Shown one piece after another: positions 9,591 through 18,832 of a DNA stretch of 64,000 bases (its first letter is position 1; the number at the start of each line of letters is the position of its first letter). A program made the position numbers and the translations under genes. This stretch comes from PNNG01 sp964577055. Its GTDB lineage: Bacteria; Bacteroidota; Bacteroidia; UBA7662. The notes beneath the pieces are model-generated. The model made no database searches. It had not been told where the DNA came from and was given only the letters and a program-made list of their open reading frames with translations. The DNA lies in contig CAZNWC010000004.1 of NCBI GenBank assembly GCA_964577055.1, forward strand, positions 124,001-188,000, written 5' to 3'.

Positions 9591-10178
9591 TTACACACTT
9601 CTTAACGCCTTCTTGATGAGCTCTTCTACCGTATAGGCTTGAGCTGCATCTTGCATTAACTGGTTTAGTATTTTTTCCATCTGTGGTTTGGGGAATCCCA
9701 ACGTTACCAAGGCCATTAACGCCTCCTCGCGGATATTATTGCCAGCATTTGCAACTGTTCCTGCGGGCAATCCTGCTAGTCGTGCCACCTTGTCGCGCAG
9801 CTCAATGATGAGGCGCTGAGCAGTTTTGGGACCTACCCCCTTGATCCGCCTGATTTCTACTTCGCTGCCACTGGCAATGGCGCGTTGCAGTTCGTCGGGC
9901 GTTGCATAGCTGAGGATGGTACGCGCCGTATTCGGGCCAATGCCCTGCACCCCAATGAGCAGCAGGAAAAGCTCCTTTTCGTGACTATCGGCAAAACCGT
10001 AGAGCACCTGGGCATCTTCGCGTACGCTCAAATAGGTATGCAGGCGAACCGCTTCCCCATCGCCCAATTTGCCATAGGTGTTGAGTGAAATGTGTACTTC
10101 ATAGCCTACCCCATTCACATCAATGATGAGGGAGGTGGGTTTTTTGAAAAGGATGCGGCCGCTGAGGTAAGCAATCAT
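9591..10178 (-). CDS. ruvA: Holliday junction DNA helicase subunit RuvA
   Basis: 195 residues, the normal length. It begins MIAYLSGRI and has the N-terminal OB-fold, two helix-hairpin-helix motifs (LIGVQGIGPNTARTILS and RRIKGVGPKTAQRLIIEL) and the C-terminal three-helix domain (EEALMALVTLGFP). RuvA binds four-way junctions and positions the RuvB motor for branch migration during recombinational repair. The start codon follows the maeB stop codon without a gap, and the stop codon touches the sprA start, so the three genes are probably one transcript read from the maeB promoter. ruvB and ruvC are not in the window. Confidence 0.97.
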   Translation of the reverse strand: MIAYLSGRILFKKPTSLIIDVNGVGYEVHISLNTYGKLGDGEAVRLHTYLSVREDAQVLYGFADSHEKELFLLLIGVQGIGPNTARTILSYATPDELQRAIASGSEVEIRRIKGVGPKTAQRLIIELRDKVARLAGLPAGTVANAGNNIREEALMALVTLGFPKPQMEKILNQLMQDAAQAYTVEELIKKALRSV

Positions 10179-12446
10179 TTATTTTCCGCGGGTTTGGGCA
10201 TCAACCACTGCAATGGTGACCATGTTTACAATTTCACGCACCGTCGAACCCAATTGCAAAATGTGCACGGGTTTTTTGAGACCAATCAACACCGGCCCAA
10301 TGGCTTCGGCAGCACCAAAACTTTGGAGCATTTTGTACGACATATTGGCCGAGGCCAGGTCGGGGAAGATGAAGGTATTGGCTTCGTGCCCCACCAATTC
10401 ACTGAAAGGAAAGTTTTCATTGAGCAATTCGTTGTTGAGGGCAAAGTTGGCCTGCATTTCGCCATCTACCAGCAAGCCAGGGTAGCGCTGCTTGAGAATG
10501 GCAGTGGCCTGGGCCATTTTGCGGGGCACTTCGCCTTCTACCGAGCCAAAATTCGAATAGCTCAGCATGGCTACAACGGGCTTAATGCCCAAGCGCTTTA
10601 CCGCATTGGCGGTGCTGATGGTGATTTCTACGATGTCTTCAACCGTAGGATTGGGCGTTACCGAAGTGTCGCTGAAGAAATATTGGCCTTGTTTGGTGAG
10701 CATGATGTACATGCCTGAAACGCGACCTACACCCGGCTCTGCACCAATGACTTGCAAGGCAGGTTTCATGGCATGGGCGTATTTGCGGGTGATGCCCGAC
10801 ACAAAAGCGTCGGCTTCGCCAGCCTCTACCATCATGCAGCCATAATAGCTGCGGTTCATGAGTAATTTACGGGCATCGTACAAGGTTACGCCCTTGCGCT
10901 GCCGTTTTTCGAAAAGTGCTTCGGCATATTCCTCAAAGCGAGGCGTAGGCACAAACGGATCGATGATGGGCATATTGCTGATGTCGAGTCCGTTTTCTTC
11001 GGCAATTTTGCGGATGAGCTTTTCTTCGCCCAACAAAATGGGTTTGGCTATGCCTTCCTCACAAGTGATTTGGGCAGCTTTCAGCACTTTGAAGCTGTCG
11101 GCATTGGCAAATACCACCTTTTTGGGTTCGCGTTTGGCTCTTTGCGTGAGCATGTTCATGAACTTCTCGTCGAGCCCCAAACGCTTTTTGAGTTCGAGGT
11201 AATAGGCTTCCCAATTGGTGATAGGATGTTTGGCCACGCCCGATTCCATGGCTGCTTTGGCCACTGCGGGAGAAACTGTGTAAATCAAACGGGGATCAAA
11301 CGGCTTGGGGATGATGTAGTTGCGGCCAAACTGGATGTTTTTTTCGCCATAAACCAGGTTCACCACCTCGGGAACCGGTTTTTTGGTGAGTTCTGCCAAG
11401 GCACGTACCGCTGCCAGTTTCATCTCTTCGTTGATGCGGGTGGCACGTACGTCGAGTGCCCCGCGGAAGATGTAAGGGAAACCGAGCACGTTGTTTACCT
11501 GGTTGGGATGGTCGCTCCGGCCGGTAGCCATGATGATGTCTTGGCGGGCGGCCATGGCCTCCTCGTACGGAATCTCCGGATTTGGGTTGGCCAAGGCAAA
11601 CACAATGGGATTGGGCGCCATCGAACGAATCATGTCTTGCGATACGATGTTGCCCTTGCTCAAGCCCACAAACACATCGGCACCACGCATGGCTTCTTCG
11701 AGCGTTTCAAGTTGGGTGTCAACAGCAAAAAAGAGCTTATTGGCATCCAGGTCGGTGCGGCTAGTGCGCAAGGTGCCTTTTGAGTCGAGCATGAGGATGT
11801 TCTCGCGTTTCACACCCAGCGATACAAACAAACGGCCGCAACTGATGGCCGAAGCCCCAGCACCGTTGATGACCATGCGGATGTTGCCCAATTGCTTGCC
11901 CGCCAATTCGCAGGCATTGAGCAATGCGGCACCCGAAATGATGGCCGTGCCGTGCTGGTCGTCGTGCATGATGGGGATGTTCATCTCCTCCTTCAAGCGC
12001 TGCTCAATTTCGAAACATTCGGGGGCTTTGATGTCCTCGAGGTTCACGCCGCCAAATGTAGGCTCCATGGCCTTCACCGTTCGCACAAACTCATCTACAT
12101 CGGTTACATTCAACTCAATGTCGAATACATCGATGTCGGCAAATATTTTGAATAACAAACCCTTGCCTTCCATGACGGGCTTGGAGGCTTCGGGACCAAT
12201 ATCGCCCAAGCCCAGCACGGCCGTTCCATTGGAAATAACGGCTACCAAATTGCCTTTGGCGGTGTATCTATAAACGTTGTCGACGTCTTTTTCGATCTCC
12301 AAACAAGGCTCAGCCACCCCGGGCGAATAGGCGATGGCCAAATCACGCTGGGTGTTGGTAGGCTTGCTGGGAATGACTTCAATTTTTCCGGGGCGACCCT
12401 GACTGTGGTAGTCCAGGATTTCTTGCTTCCTCGCTTTTTCTTTCAT
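10179..12446 (-). CDS. maeB: NADP-dependent malic enzyme, MaeB type
   Basis: 755 residues, matching the bifunctional-looking MaeB architecture: an N-terminal malic enzyme catalytic domain (IAYSPGVAEPCLEI, PIMHDDQHGTAIISGAALLNA), an NAD(P)-binding domain (RMVINGAGASAISCGRLFVS) and a C-terminal phosphotransacetylase-like domain from about residue 430 (VVFANADSFKVLKAAQIT). It converts malate to pyruvate and CO2 while reducing NADP, feeding biosynthetic NADPH. The PTA-like domain usually has a regulatory role in this family. It is the first gene of the maeB-ruvA-sprA unit; a TACATTTG box ends five bases before the ATG, so the mRNA probably has almost no leader. Confidence 0.97.
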   Translation of the reverse strand: MKEKARKQEILDYHSQGRPGKIEVIPSKPTNTQRDLAIAYSPGVAEPCLEIEKDVDNVYRYTAKGNLVAVISNGTAVLGLGDIGPEASKPVMEGKGLLFKIFADIDVFDIELNVTDVDEFVRTVKAMEPTFGGVNLEDIKAPECFEIEQRLKEEMNIPIMHDDQHGTAIISGAALLNACELAGKQLGNIRMVINGAGASAISCGRLFVSLGVKRENILMLDSKGTLRTSRTDLDANKLFFAVDTQLETLEEAMRGADVFVGLSKGNIVSQDMIRSMAPNPIVFALANPNPEIPYEEAMAARQDIIMATGRSDHPNQVNNVLGFPYIFRGALDVRATRINEEMKLAAVRALAELTKKPVPEVVNLVYGEKNIQFGRNYIIPKPFDPRLIYTVSPAVAKAAMESGVAKHPITNWEAYYLELKKRLGLDEKFMNMLTQRAKREPKKVVFANADSFKVLKAAQITCEEGIAKPILLGEEKLIRKIAEENGLDISNMPIIDPFVPTPRFEEYAEALFEKRQRKGVTLYDARKLLMNRSYYGCMMVEAGEADAFVSGITRKYAHAMKPALQVIGAEPGVGRVSGMYIMLTKQGQYFFSDTSVTPNPTVEDIVEITISTANAVKRLGIKPVVAMLSYSNFGSVEGEVPRKMAQATAILKQRYPGLLVDGEMQANFALNNELLNENFPFSELVGHEANTFIFPDLASANMSYKMLQSFGAAEAIGPVLIGLKKPVHILQLGSTVREIVNMVTIAVVDAQTRGK

Positions 12447-12451
12447 CGGTG

Positions 12452-12459
12452 CAAATGTA
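12452..12459 (-). promoter_or_regulatory. -7 box of the maeB-ruvA-sprA transcript
   Basis: Minus-strand TACATTTG matches TAnnTTTG and is separated from the maeB ATG by only five bases, predicting a leaderless or near-leaderless mRNA. No clear -33 TTG is present at the usual distance. The rest of the gap 12460-12636 holds nothing recognisable. Confidence 0.6.
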
Positions 12460-12636
12460 TAAAAAGCCTATAAAAGTGCTGTGTTTTTGACCGATTGCGA
12501 TTGGATTACCTTGTTTGATGCCATGAATGGCGACTGCAGCATGATTTGACGAAGAAAAGCCAGCCTCTGCTCGTGTTTTCAAATTCGAAGGCTTCAAAAA
12601 CCCTTAGAAGTACAGGGTAATTAAGAAAACCGGACC

Positions 12637-14532
12637 TTATTGGTTTTGCAACACCAAGCGTTGGTAGGTATCGCCAACTGCGATGAAGTATAAACCCGCT
12701 GACCAGTGACCCACCGAACAAGCATGCTTGCCCGGATGAAGAACTTTCTCAAAATGGACTTTCCCAGCCAAATCGCTGATACGGACCAAAACGGGTTTGT
12801 TTTGATTCGATAAATCAAGGACAAATTGATTTGTAGCCGGATTTGGGTAGACTTTCCAAGCTGCCTTGTCAACTTCCACTGTGCTGGTTGAAGTGGTTAC
12901 ACGCAACATGGCGAGCAGCGACGTATCACTGCAGCCTTCACTGTTCACAATGCAGATGAATCCCGCGTTGTTATTGGTCAAATTTAAGTTACTAATCGAC
13001 AAGTTGGCAGTGTTGGCGCCGCTGAATTGACCTCCATCGTTGATCAGGTTGAACGAAAACCCAGTATTCATATACCATGCATAAGTGGCTCCTGCAACGG
13101 AGTTAACATTGAAATTAGCAGTTCCTCCAACTACACCGTTAAAGTCGGTTGGTTGCGCGATGAGGAGGGATGGACATGATACATTTATTGTAGCTGCCAC
13201 GGTGGTATCAGTGCATCCCTGGTAGCTGATCAAACAACGATAGCGATGTCCATTGTTTTGCCTTGTTAGGTTGCTTACGCTGAGCGTAGAAGTGGTTACG
13301 CCTGTGTATTGTCCAAAGTTCAACAAGTTTTGAAAGCCAGCACCCACATCAGCTTGCCATTGAAACTGTGCTCCTGGTATAAACGATGCCGCCACGAATG
13401 ACGCGGTAGCTCCTATGGGCTGTGTGCTCGAAGCCGGACTTTGAAAGACCAGGGCCGTACAGCTTACATTAAGCAAAACAACTTGTGATGAGCCCGTGCA
13501 GGAAGCATCCGAAATAAAGGCTCTGAATCGTGCGCCATTGAGCATCCTGCCAACATTTGCTATGGTGAGGGTGGTGCTATTGGCCCCAGCAATGTTAGCG
13601 CCATTCACCAAGTTAATCCATTGACCGCTCGTGTCTATTTGCCATTGAATGGTTGCATTGGCATTTGCAGGGTTTACGGTGAAAGTGGCTGTATTGCCGA
13701 CAACCACACTTTGATTGGTTGGCTGGTTGCTGATTGCCAATATGCAGCTATTGTAAATGTTTTGGATTTCAATCGCCGTAAGCGCTCTATTCCAAATGGC
13801 AATTTCATCTAAAGTTCCCCCAAAAAAGCCATAGCCCATTGGCATGGTAGGCGATATGCCTCTGCCTATGTTGATAGGCCTAGCTCCCGACATCAAACTT
13901 GTTGTTGCCGAAACACCGGTGAGTTGACCATTGTAGTAAAGTTGCATTACACCCGAAGAAGCAGTGCCAGCATATACCATTACGTAATGTACCCAGCCAT
14001 CCGGATTCGGATAAGGACCAGCAGCACGCGGTAATTGTGCATTGGCATTGATGTGATCCATGTAAGAACTATCGGGGCTGTAGGTGGCAAAGTTTGTTTG
14101 GCCAAACATCAAGCGGAATCTGAAATTCCAAATAGAACTTGATCGGTCGTTAATGGGATCATAACCCAGATTATTAGGGACCAGCGAGTCGGCACGCAAC
14201 CAAAAGCTTACCGTGAATGAGCCAGTAACTTGGCTCATGACACTTGAAGGAAGGGTGGCAAAATGATTGACGCCATTAAAACGCATGCCTACAGTTCCTA
14301 ATCCGCCCCTACCAATAGCAGGAACAGCGCCAGAATTGGTGCCATGATGTGAACTGGAATATGCATTTTGAAAGTTGCTGTCCAAAGGCCAATACCCAAT
14401 GAGGTTATTGGTTGGTATCACCGCTGGAATCTGCGCCTGCATTGCATCAGACCAGATCAGTATGACGAATCCGAAAAGCATGCCGAACTTCTTGCTGAAT
14501 TTTTGCCAATGAGCTGTTTTACAAACTGACAT
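12637..14532 (-). CDS. Secreted LamG and Ig-like domain protein with T9SS sorting domain
   Basis: 631 residues. A long N-region precedes a signal segment (MLFGFVILIWSDAMQAQ). Residues about 40-265 form a LamG/concanavalin-like fold (LIGYWPLDSNFQNAYS, TGSFTVSFWLRADSL, GTLDEIAIWNRALTAIEIQN). Three Ig-like repeats of about 90 residues follow (QPTNQSVVVGNTATFTV, SPASSTQPIGATASFV, QPTDFNGVVGGTANFNV), each with an Ile/Leu-rich strand of the type TTLTIANV/STLSVSNL/ANLSISNL. The C-terminus is a T9SS type A sorting domain (KVYPNPATNQFVLDLSN ... SAGLYFIAVGD). Likely a surface-anchored or released adhesin or glycan-binding protein; no catalytic domain is visible. Confidence 0.88.
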   Translation of the reverse strand: MSVCKTAHWQKFSKKFGMLFGFVILIWSDAMQAQIPAVIPTNNLIGYWPLDSNFQNAYSSSHHGTNSGAVPAIGRGGLGTVGMRFNGVNHFATLPSSVMSQVTGSFTVSFWLRADSLVPNNLGYDPINDRSSSIWNFRFRLMFGQTNFATYSPDSSYMDHINANAQLPRAAGPYPNPDGWVHYVMVYAGTASSGVMQLYYNGQLTGVSATTSLMSGARPINIGRGISPTMPMGYGFFGGTLDEIAIWNRALTAIEIQNIYNSCILAISNQPTNQSVVVGNTATFTVNPANANATIQWQIDTSGQWINLVNGANIAGANSTTLTIANVGRMLNGARFRAFISDASCTGSSQVVLLNVSCTALVFQSPASSTQPIGATASFVAASFIPGAQFQWQADVGAGFQNLLNFGQYTGVTTSTLSVSNLTRQNNGHRYRCLISYQGCTDTTVAATINVSCPSLLIAQPTDFNGVVGGTANFNVNSVAGATYAWYMNTGFSFNLINDGGQFSGANTANLSISNLNLTNNNAGFICIVNSEGCSDTSLLAMLRVTTSTSTVEVDKAAWKVYPNPATNQFVLDLSNQNKPVLVRISDLAGKVHFEKVLHPGKHACSVGHWSAGLYFIAVGDTYQRLVLQNQ

Positions 14533-14584
14533 AGTTTAGTTCTTTTGGGAGATGGGTGTTTTTTGTTGGATACAACACTAATCA

Positions 14585-14592
14585 CAAAAATA
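14585..14592 (-). promoter_or_regulatory. -7 box upstream of the LamG/Ig protein
   Basis: Minus-strand TATTTTTG, matching TAnnTTTG, about 50 bases before the start codon of the LamG/Ig-like gene. No convincing -33 element at the standard spacing. Confidence 0.5.
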
Positions 14593-14643
14593 GCCCCATG
14601 GGTTCACATTTCCTACACTAAACTTTTACGCGGAGGATAGCCT

Positions 14644-15396
14644 TCAGGATGAGTGATTTTTGCGCACCAAAAAGCGCACGATAATCCAACCATGGTTCAA
14701 AAGATTGGTCCACCACCCGTAGTGTTTTGCCAGTACCTTATACCGCTCCTTCCATGCCAGTTTTCGGCGCTGGCTCGACAAACCATCCAACAAAAAGCGG
14801 CAAACCACGCCACCCGTAAAATGGGTTGTTTTCACCTGCTGAAGGGTGCGAATCATCCAATCGATGTCGGCGCAAATGCGGTAGTTCAGGGCGTAGTTTA
14901 CGGCAAGACTGCGCTTTACAATGAAGGCCTGGTGGCACACGCTCATGCCCCATTGCAAGCTTTTCCAGTTTAGTGTTTCGGGTGGATGGGGCAGGCGCAG
15001 GCCGTGTGGACGGCCGTCAAGGTCGACCTGCAAAGCATGGCCATAATACACGTCAGCTTGGGGTGCCGAAGCAAAAATTTCGGTGAGGATGTGGCTGTCG
15101 GCCAGCTCGTCTCCTGCATTCAAAAAAAGTACGTAATCGCCGGTGGCATGTGCCAAACCCTTGTTCATGGCATCGTACAAGCCTTGGTCGGGCTCCGATA
15201 GCAGCAGCGTACGGGGCAACTGGGCCGCATGTGCCTGCAACAATGCCAAGGTATTGTCTTTCGAGGCCCCGTCGATGAGCACATGCTCTACGTTGGGATA
15301 ATCCTGGGCTGCTACCGAATCGAGGGTACGCTGCAGCACCACCCCGGCATTGTAGGTAACGGTAATGATGCTCAGCAGGGGTTGCGCACCCGACAT
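14644..15396 (-). CDS. Glycosyltransferase family 2
   Basis: 250 residues, a single GT-A domain. It opens with the standard GT2 start (LLSIITVTYNAGVVLQRTLD), has the nucleotide-sugar binding segment (HVLIDGASKDNTLALL) and the pair of acidic regions (EPDQGLYDAMNKGL and VLFLNAGDEL). The order of motifs matches family members that add sugars in the synthesis of cell-surface polysaccharide or lipid-linked glycans. The start lies two bases after the gatA stop, so it is probably translated from the tatA-gatA transcript. The acceptor and sugar donor cannot be told from sequence, and there is no polysaccharide cluster around it. Confidence 0.9.
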   Translation of the reverse strand: MSGAQPLLSIITVTYNAGVVLQRTLDSVAAQDYPNVEHVLIDGASKDNTLALLQAHAAQLPRTLLLSEPDQGLYDAMNKGLAHATGDYVLFLNAGDELADSHILTEIFASAPQADVYYGHALQVDLDGRPHGLRLPHPPETLNWKSLQWGMSVCHQAFIVKRSLAVNYALNYRICADIDWMIRTLQQVKTTHFTGGVVCRFLLDGLSSQRRKLAWKERYKVLAKHYGWWTNLLNHGWIIVRFLVRKNHSS

Positions 15397-15398
15397 GC

Positions 15399-16817
15399 TT
15401 AGGCTTTTTGGGCTTCGGCAGCCATGGCAAACATGGCTGCTTCTTCAAAAGGCGCTGCCAAGAGCTGCAAGCCCAAGGGCAAACCATTGCTGTGGGTGGC
15501 AAAAGGCACCGAAATGGCGGGCATTCCTGTGAGGTTGGCCAAAACGGTGAAAATGTCTTCGAGGTACATTTGGATGGGGTCGCTGCTCTTCTCACCAAAA
15601 CGGAAGGCAGTTCCCGTGGTGGTAGGCAAGATAATGCCATCTGCTTGTTGCAAAATCTCGAGGGTTTTGTCGCGCAGGATGCGGCGCACTTTCTGGCCCC
15701 TACCGTAATAGGCATCGTAATAGCCTTCGCTCAATACGAAGGTGCCCAACATGATGCGGCGCTTGACCTCGGCACCAAATCCTTCGGTGCGCGATTTTTT
15801 GTAGGTACTCTCCAAATCGGTGGCATTGGCACTGCGGTAGCCGTAATGTACCCCGCTGTAACGCGAGAGGTTGCTGCTGGCTTCGGCCGTGGCCAAAATG
15901 TAGTAGGCCGGAATGGTGTACGGCAGGTAAGGGAAAGAAACTTCCATCACCTCGTGACCGGCAGCTTTTAAAGCGGCAATTTTTTGCTGGAAGGCGGCGT
16001 ACATTTCGGGGTCGATGCCTTCGCCGCCCATGATTTCCTTCAGCACCGCAAAACTGTATTTTTTCCCTTCAGCCAAGGGCAGGTAGGCACCCACTTCGCG
16101 ACGAGCACAGGTAGTGTCGTGTGCATCGGCTCCGGCCATGATTTGGGTAAGCAGGGCATTGTCTTCTACCGAATGGGTGAAAGCACCTACCTGGTCGAAC
16201 GACGAGCCAAAAGCAATGAGGCCATGGCGTGATATGCGGCCATAAGTGGGTTTAAAGCCTACCAGGCCACAATAAGCAGCTGGCTGGCGGATAGAACCAC
16301 CCGTGTCGGTGCCCAGGCTGGCGTGGCAGAAGCCAGCAGCCACAGCGGCAGCCGATCCGCCCGACGAACCGCCGGGAACGTAGTCGGTGTTAAGGGGATT
16401 GAGTACCGGTCCGAATGCCGAATTCTCATTCGAAGAACCCATGGCAAATTCGTCGCAGTTGAGGCGCCCAATGATCATGGCGCCGGCAGCTTGGAGGCGT
16501 TCAACGGCCGTTGCCGAGTAGAGCGACTCAAAGCCTTCGAGTATTTTGGAGGAGGCACTGAACTTGTGACCTTTGTACGCGATGTTGTCTTTGATGCCCA
16601 AAACCAGTCCGGTCAAAGGCTGCCACTCGCCCCGCGCAATAGCAGCGTCGGTAGCGGCAGCTTGTGCACGGATGTCGGCTTCAAAAACTTCGAGAAAAGC
16701 GTTGATTTCAGGACGGGCTGCAATGCGCTGCAAATAGCCCTCCACCAGCTGCGCACAGCTGAGGTGGCCCGCACGCAGGTCGGCCTGAATGCCGGCCAAT
16801 TGGGTGTATGCCTTCAA
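15399..16817 (-). CDS. gatA: Glutamyl-tRNA(Gln)/aspartyl-tRNA(Asn) amidotransferase subunit A
   Basis: 472 residues, typical for GatA. The amidase signature is intact (GGSSGGSAAAVAAGFCHASL and LGTDTGGSIRQPA) together with the catalytic lysine in VLGIKDNIAYKG, giving the Ser-cisSer-Lys triad. GatA releases ammonia from glutamine for GatB, which amidates mischarged Glu-tRNA(Gln) or Asp-tRNA(Asn). The start is a TTG at 16817, five bases after the tatA stop; the residues after it (KAYTQLAGIQADLRAGHLSC) align with the usual GatA N-terminus and no ATG is available nearby. gatB and gatC are not in the window. Confidence 0.95.
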   Translation of the reverse strand: MKAYTQLAGIQADLRAGHLSCAQLVEGYLQRIAARPEINAFLEVFEADIRAQAAATDAAIARGEWQPLTGLVLGIKDNIAYKGHKFSASSKILEGFESLYSATAVERLQAAGAMIIGRLNCDEFAMGSSNENSAFGPVLNPLNTDYVPGGSSGGSAAAVAAGFCHASLGTDTGGSIRQPAAYCGLVGFKPTYGRISRHGLIAFGSSFDQVGAFTHSVEDNALLTQIMAGADAHDTTCARREVGAYLPLAEGKKYSFAVLKEIMGGEGIDPEMYAAFQQKIAALKAAGHEVMEVSFPYLPYTIPAYYILATAEASSNLSRYSGVHYGYRSANATDLESTYKKSRTEGFGAEVKRRIMLGTFVLSEGYYDAYYGRGQKVRRILRDKTLEILQQADGIILPTTTGTAFRFGEKSSDPIQMYLEDIFTVLANLTGMPAISVPFATHSNGLPLGLQLLAAPFEEAAMFAMAAEAQKA

Positions 16818-16822
16818 GGTGA

Positions 16823-17041
16823 TCAGTCTTTTTTCTCTTCTTTGGGAGCGGGGGTGGTGGCACCCTCTTCAATTTCACGGCGGATGCCGGCAGAAGCGTC
16901 TTTGAATTCGCGGATGCCCTTGCCCAAACCACGGGCGAGCTCAGGAATGCGCTTGGCACCAAAGAACAGGATGATGAGGAAAAGAATTGCAATCAGCTCA
17001 CCTCCGCCGATGTTGCCAATGAAAAGCAGTGAATTTGCCAT
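16823..17041 (-). CDS. tatA: Sec-independent protein translocase TatA/TatE
   Basis: 72 residues from the ATG at 17041; an upstream in-frame extension is unlikely because it begins inside the promoter. It has the hallmark TatA layout: a short periplasmic N-terminus with GNIGGGELIAILFLIILFFG forming the single membrane helix, the Phe-Gly hinge, then the amphipathic helix KRIPELARGLGKGIREFKDA and a charged tail rich in Glu/Lys. TatA oligomers form the pore for folded twin-arginine substrates. It is the first gene of a tatA-gatA-glycosyltransferase unit; tatC is not here. Confidence 0.93.
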   Translation of the reverse strand: MANSLLFIGNIGGGELIAILFLIILFFGAKRIPELARGLGKGIREFKDASAGIRREIEEGATTPAPKEEKKD

Positions 17042-17062
17042 TCGATTTTGAAATTTAAGCTG

Positions 17063-17070
17063 CAAATTTA
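17063..17070 (-). promoter_or_regulatory. -7 box of tatA-gatA
   Basis: Minus-strand TAAATTTG, consistent with TAnnTTTG, 21 bases upstream of the tatA ATG. The divergent desaturase-family gene starts at 17122, so both promoters share this 80-base gap. Confidence 0.6.
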
Positions 17071-17121
17071 CGCAAAAGCACGGCAAAAGTAAATTTTACA
17101 CCTTCCGTTACACAAATCAAC

Positions 17122-18327
17122 ATGGCACTGAACCCGATTGTTCTTTCTATACCCATCTTTTTCATCCTCATTGGCATAGAGGTTTTTTACGATCGATTTG
17201 CCAAAAAAGGCGTTTACCGCCTCAACGACGCCCTTACCAACATCAGCTGCGGCATTACCGAGCAGGTGAGCGGGGTGTTTGCCAAGGTGTTTACGGTGGG
17301 ATTGTACTACGGGGTGTACGAATATTTCCGATTGTTTACCGTGCCTACCGCATGGTATTGGCTTGTGCTGCTGTTTTTGCTGGTCGATTTTAGCTACTAC
17401 TGGGCCCACCGCTGGAGCCACGAGGTGAATTTGTTTTGGGCCGGACATGTGGTGCACCACCAAAGCGAGGAGTACAACCTCTCGGTGGCCCTGCGGCAAG
17501 GCGCCCTGCAAAAGTTTGTTACTTCCATTATTTACCTGCCACTGGCTTTGGTGGGTTTTGATCCACACTGGTTTTTGGTGCTGACCGCCTACAATACACT
17601 CTACCAGTTTTGGATACATACCCAATACATTGGCCGCATGGGCTGGCTCGAGTATGTGTTCAACACACCCTCGCACCACCGGGTGCACCACGGCCGCGAT
17701 CCCAAGTACATTGACAAAAACCACGCGGGTTCACTCATTATTTGGGACCGCCTGTTCGGTACTTTCCAGCAAGAAGAAGAGGCCCCGCATTACGGCATCA
17801 CCTCGCCCCTCAACAGCTGGAATCCTGTGTATGCCCAGGTACAACATGTGGGCAATATTTGGGAGGACTTCCGCCGCGTGAAAGGGTTTCGCAACAAGTG
17901 GATGGTGCTTTTTGGCAAACCCGGCTGGCTGCCCGAGGAGCTGGGCGGCTACCGTGCCCCCCGCGAAGTGGCCCCCGATTACCACAAATTCGACCGCACG
18001 GTAAGTACGCCGCTTAACGTATATGTGTTGGTGCAATATGCCTTGTTGCTGGCTGGAACCAGCTACTTTTTGTTTAACCTCGATGCCTTCAACGGCTGGG
18101 AAAAAGCCTTGATGGCGGTGTTGATTTTTTACACCTCGGCTACTTTAGGGCAACTCATGGAGCTGCAGCCCAAAGTCCGCAGCTACGAATTGTTGCGCTT
18201 GGCGCTGTGTGCCGGGGGCTTGTTGTTGCTTTTCCCGGCCATGCGCAGCATGCCTTGGGTGCTCGTGGTGGCGGTGGTGGCCTGGGGCTCGGCTTGGGCG
18301 GTATTGCGGGTGAAGCTGACCGATTAG
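17122..18327 (+). CDS. Sterol desaturase/fatty acid hydroxylase family membrane enzyme
   Basis: 401 residues with about eight to nine membrane segments. The di-iron histidine boxes are complete: HRWSH (about residue 95), HVVHH (about 111), and HHRVHH (about 190), with the extra histidine in IHTQYIG. Residues 1-290 match the fatty-acid hydroxylase superfamily branch that includes eukaryotic alkylglycerol monooxygenase; the C-terminal 110 residues add three more hydrophobic helices. Members use O2 and a reductant to hydroxylate or desaturate lipids. The next gene is a lysoplasmalogenase, which suggests ether-lipid turnover, but this is an inference. The last 14 codons and stop are copied in the intergenic tandem duplication downstream. 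Confidence 0.88.
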   Translation: MALNPIVLSIPIFFILIGIEVFYDRFAKKGVYRLNDALTNISCGITEQVSGVFAKVFTVGLYYGVYEYFRLFTVPTAWYWLVLLFLLVDFSYYWAHRWSHEVNLFWAGHVVHHQSEEYNLSVALRQGALQKFVTSIIYLPLALVGFDPHWFLVLTAYNTLYQFWIHTQYIGRMGWLEYVFNTPSHHRVHHGRDPKYIDKNHAGSLIIWDRLFGTFQQEEEAPHYGITSPLNSWNPVYAQVQHVGNIWEDFRRVKGFRNKWMVLFGKPGWLPEELGGYRAPREVAPDYHKFDRTVSTPLNVYVLVQYALLLAGTSYFLFNLDAFNGWEKALMAVLIFYTSATLGQLMELQPKVRSYELLRLALCAGGLLLLFPAMRSMPWVLVVAVVAWGSAWAVLRVKLTD

Positions 18328-18770
18328 CGGCAGATTTAACCGCAGAGGAAGGGAGGATGGCAGTGCCTTGCACCGAAAACATCCATATTCTGGCGTTGGC
18401 ATCCAGCACTGGCTTTTTGATCAGTGCAGACGCCAGCTGAACGCTTAGCGCGAGTGAGCGGAGGCGTTTGGCAAATCAGCGCAGCTGCTTTGCCGGAGGC
18501 CGCAGAGGTCATTTTCCAAAACTTGCAGGCTCGGCTTGGGCGGTATTGCGGGTGAAGCTGACCGATTAGCGGCAGATTTAACCGCAGCGGGATAGAGGAG
18601 AGTTGCGGCTTGCTCAGGCAGCCTCTAAATGCAAGACTTGGCAGCGGGCGCCGGCTTTTCGTTCAGTGCAGACGCCAACTTTGATGGTGCCGCGAGCTAA
18701 CGGAGCCTATTGGCCATCACTGCTGACGCAGCTCGGCCGGAGGCCGCAGAGCGCTGGTATAAAGGTCCAG
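18286..18770 (+). repeat. Tandem duplication of about 242 bp after the desaturase gene
   Basis: Two copies, 18286-18527 and 18528 to about 18770. The first 60 bases are identical (18286-18345 and 18528-18587) and include the last 14 sense codons and stop of the desaturase-family gene. Two more islands keep the same offset: TCAGTGCAGACGCCA at 18421 and 18663, and GCCGGAGGCCGCAGAG at 18492 and 18736. The sequence between the islands has diverged strongly. The 505-base gap 18328-18832 contains nothing else recognisable apart from a weak hairpin (GCAGC 18813-18817 with GCTGC 18828-18832) that ends at the next start codon. Confidence 0.85.
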
Positions 18771-18832
18771 TAAACGGTATTTCGCACAGATTGAAAAATT
18801 AGCCGTTAAATTGCAGCTATATTCATCGCTGC

